NCBI GenBank assembly: GCA_016713425.1
Contig: JADJPE010000005.1
Coordinates: 5,182,501-5,246,500 of the forward strand
Reading direction: 5' to 3'
From: Deltaproteobacteria bacterium
Lineage (GTDB): Bacteria > Myxococcota > Kuafuiibacteriia > Kuafuiibacteriales > Kuafuiibacteriaceae
DNA: 64,000 nucleotides
Position 1 is the first letter of the stretch; every line of letters begins with the position of its first letter. The translations under genes and the position numbers were made by a program. Positions 62,639 through 64,000 of the stretch are shown here, piece by piece. The notes beneath the pieces were generated by a model. That model worked only from the letters and a program-made list of their open reading frames with translations, was not told the origin of the DNA and ran no database searches.

Positions 62639-63856
62639 CTACGGCGCTCCGAGATCACAGGGCGAGTTCGCCGCCCAGGATGGGAACACCTTGTGTCGCT
62701 CGTGTGGGTGCTCGTCTGGCGCGCCGACACGGCCTGGATCTTCATGCAGGCGCTTCTCCATGAGCCATGCTGTGGCATCGTGGGCGCGTCTTGTGACTTC
62801 GCCGGGAAGCTCTGCGCCCATCGATGGGCTGTAGCGAAGCAGGACCGCGTTGTGGCGTCGTGCCCAGCGCCCCAGAATGGCGTCCATCTCGACAAGAACT
62901 TGAGCCTTGTGCGTGGTCTCGGCGTCTAGGATCTCCTGCTGATACGCCTGGGCTCGCAGCGCGAGCGCCCGTCGCTTGCGCTCGAGCACTTCTCGCTCGT
63001 CCGGGGGGAGCCCGGTGCGCGATTCGAGTGCAGTGAGGGACCGCGCCCTTTCATCGAGATCCTTCTGTCGATCGTCCCGCAGCGCATCGAGGGCCAACTT
63101 CGCCTTCTGCGCTGGGCCAAAGCGCGGAAGAAGCGCGTCGAGATCGACCGTGGCCAGACACGCGAACACGCAGGTTCGCTGGCTTGTCGGCCTCGGCGTC
63201 TTGTTCGCGTGGTCGTCGTGGTCGTCGTGGTCGGCGGCGTCGGGCCGCTCGTCCGATTCTTCCACGGCGACGGTCAGCCAACTCGTTCGGTCGCATGCGG
63301 ACGTTTTGCCGAGCAATTGGCCCACGCTGGTCTCGATGATGACTCGGGGGATGGCGGGACGGGCGGTCTGCTGTGCCTTCTGGGCCGCGCCGAGGATTCG
63401 CTCGATACGATCGATGATCGGGGCCATCTGCGCCGATTCTTCGCGAGCGAGCGCCTGTTCTGCGGCATCGATGTCTCGGTCGATCCGATCGACCCATTCG
63501 TCATAGGCCTGACGGCTCAACGTAGCCGCCTTCCCCTCGAGAGCTTCCCGGGAAAGATCGATCGACGCCTGGAGCTGAGCTCGGCGCAAATCCAGCGCCG
63601 CCTTGATCGCGGCGCCCCGTCGCGTAGCGAGGACAGCCTGGGTCAGATCGACCGAATACACCTCGACGCGTCGCCGGTTCGCCTCGCCGCGCGCTGCGTT
63701 ACCCGGCACCGCACTGGGCGCACTGGGCGCCAGGACGACCGGCAGGAGCAACATGGGCCGCAGGATGCTCGCCCGCCGTCGCCAGGCGCCGCCAGCGCAG
63801 CACGAACGGCCGAGAAGAAAGGAAGAAACGCTAAGGGGAGAGGTTTGAGTCGACAT
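62639..63856 (-). CDS. tandem Skp/OmpH-type periplasmic chaperone
   Basis: 405 residues from ATG 63856 with a signal-like stretch (PMLLLPVVLAPSAPSA). Two Skp/OmpH-like helical coiled coils occur in tandem. The first is VEVYSVDLTQAVLATRRGAA and LQASIDLSREALEGKAATL; the second is ACLATVDLDALLPRFGPAQ and LALDALRDDRQKDLDERAR. They are separated by a low-complexity linker with HDDHDDH. Skp holds unfolded outer-membrane proteins in the periplasm, as a trimer of single-domain subunits. A tandem form is unusual. It ends near the convergent lipoprotein gene. Confidence 0.75.
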   Translation of the reverse strand: MSTQTSPLSVSSFLLGRSCCAGGAWRRRASILRPMLLLPVVLAPSAPSAVPGNAARGEANRRRVEVYSVDLTQAVLATRRGAAIKAALDLRRAQLQASIDLSREALEGKAATLSRQAYDEWVDRIDRDIDAAEQALAREESAQMAPIIDRIERILGAAQKAQQTARPAIPRVIIETSVGQLLGKTSACDRTSWLTVAVEESDERPDAADHDDHDDHANKTPRPTSQRTCVFACLATVDLDALLPRFGPAQKAKLALDALRDDRQKDLDERARSLTALESRTGLPPDEREVLERKRRALALRAQAYQQEILDAETTHKAQVLVEMDAILGRWARRHNAVLLRYSPSMGAELPGEVTRRAHDATAWLMEKRLHEDPGRVGAPDEHPHERHKVFPSWAANSPCDLGAP

Positions 63857-63859
63857 ACA

Positions 63860-64000
63860 TCAGCGAGAGCCTGGCGACTGCGATGACGCCTTCTCGAGCA
63901 TCTTGGCCTCGGCGGAGTCTTCCTTCAAGCCGAGCTGGGCACGAATCTTGGCGACCCAGTGCTTGCGAACCGCGTCCTGTTCGTCGGCGCTCCCCTCTTC
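63860..64000 (-). CDS. C-terminal end of an unidentified protein (continues past window edge)
   Basis: The last 46 residues plus stop (TGA at 63860-63862) of a gene that continues outside the window. The visible part is charged (RKHWVAKIRAQLGLKEDS) with no membrane segment. It ends four bases before the Skp start, so the two are probably one operon. Family cannot be told. Confidence 0.6.
   Translation of the reverse strand, partial: EEGSADEQDAVRKHWVAKIRAQLGLKEDSAEAKMLEKASSQSPGSR

Overview
This is a GC-rich, gene-dense bacterial chromosome segment with no rRNA operon, transposase, integrase, phage module or CRISPR array. The gene families point to Myxococcota (formerly Deltaproteobacteria), probably Polyangiales-like. 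The reasons are four Ser/Thr kinases or pseudokinases with an FHA protein, a FrzS-type pseudo-receiver/coiled-coil protein, large Cys-rich surface proteins with propeller-like tails, and lipoproteins with Asp-rich linkers. The phylum is an inference from families and style; no species can be named from the sequence alone.

Layout. 0-7 kb: end of a tail-anchored protein, a kinase-like protein, a PEGA pseudokinase, an unknown gene, and an FHA protein upstream of a stand-alone rpsD. 7-12 kb: a 2-oxoacid dehydrogenase set, with E2 divergent from E1 alpha/E1 beta, followed by a tandem universal stress protein. 12-16 kb: an information-processing island of tadA, tRNA-Ser(GGA), SRP RNA, dnaX, ybaB/ebfC and recR. 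It has the same neighbours as in Bacillus. 15.6-26 kb: a kinase with zinc ribbons, a HAD phosphatase plus methyltransferase, ettA, then a tightly overlapping lysS-lolC/E-lolD operon. 26-33 kb: a J-domain/TPR regulator divergent from an envelope cluster (LPP20-like protein, frameshifted FlgT-like protein, FecR-domain protein, membrane Ser/Thr kinase). 33-38 kb: two paralogous Cys-rich surface proteins. 38-43 kb: a cNMP-binding protein with an AI-2E/PerM exporter, divergent from a DsbD-TlpA fusion. 42.7-48 kb: a lipid-uptake-like operon (frameshifted lipase, FadL porin, lipoprotein). 48-52 kb: hemF, a PAP2 phosphatase overlapping it tail to tail, a CPBP protease and a CAP-domain protein. 52-56 kb: an ECF sigma factor, its zinc anti-sigma and the FrzS-like protein, then a TM protein and tapT. 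56-64 kb: a small outer-membrane-like protein, yfgM-bamB, a second ECF-like sigma factor, lipA, a lipoprotein, and a tandem-Skp chaperone.

How the genes work together. Envelope biogenesis is the strongest theme: LolC/E-LolD lipoprotein release, YfgM-BamB, tandem Skp, DsbD, FadL, and many exported lipoproteins. Signalling (kinases, FHA, cNMP, ECF/anti-sigma, FrzS-like) is interleaved with it. LipA makes the lipoyl cofactor that the E2 protein carries.

Two genes (FlgT-like at about 29.2 kb, lipase-like at about 45.75 kb) are each split by one frameshift in a short repeat tract. Several genes contain short tandem repeats whose unit is always a multiple of three, whereas the one clear intergenic tandem array has an 8-bp unit. 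I could not run homology searches, so family assignments rest on visible motifs. Many start codons are chosen from ribosome-binding-site spacing and neighbour overlap.
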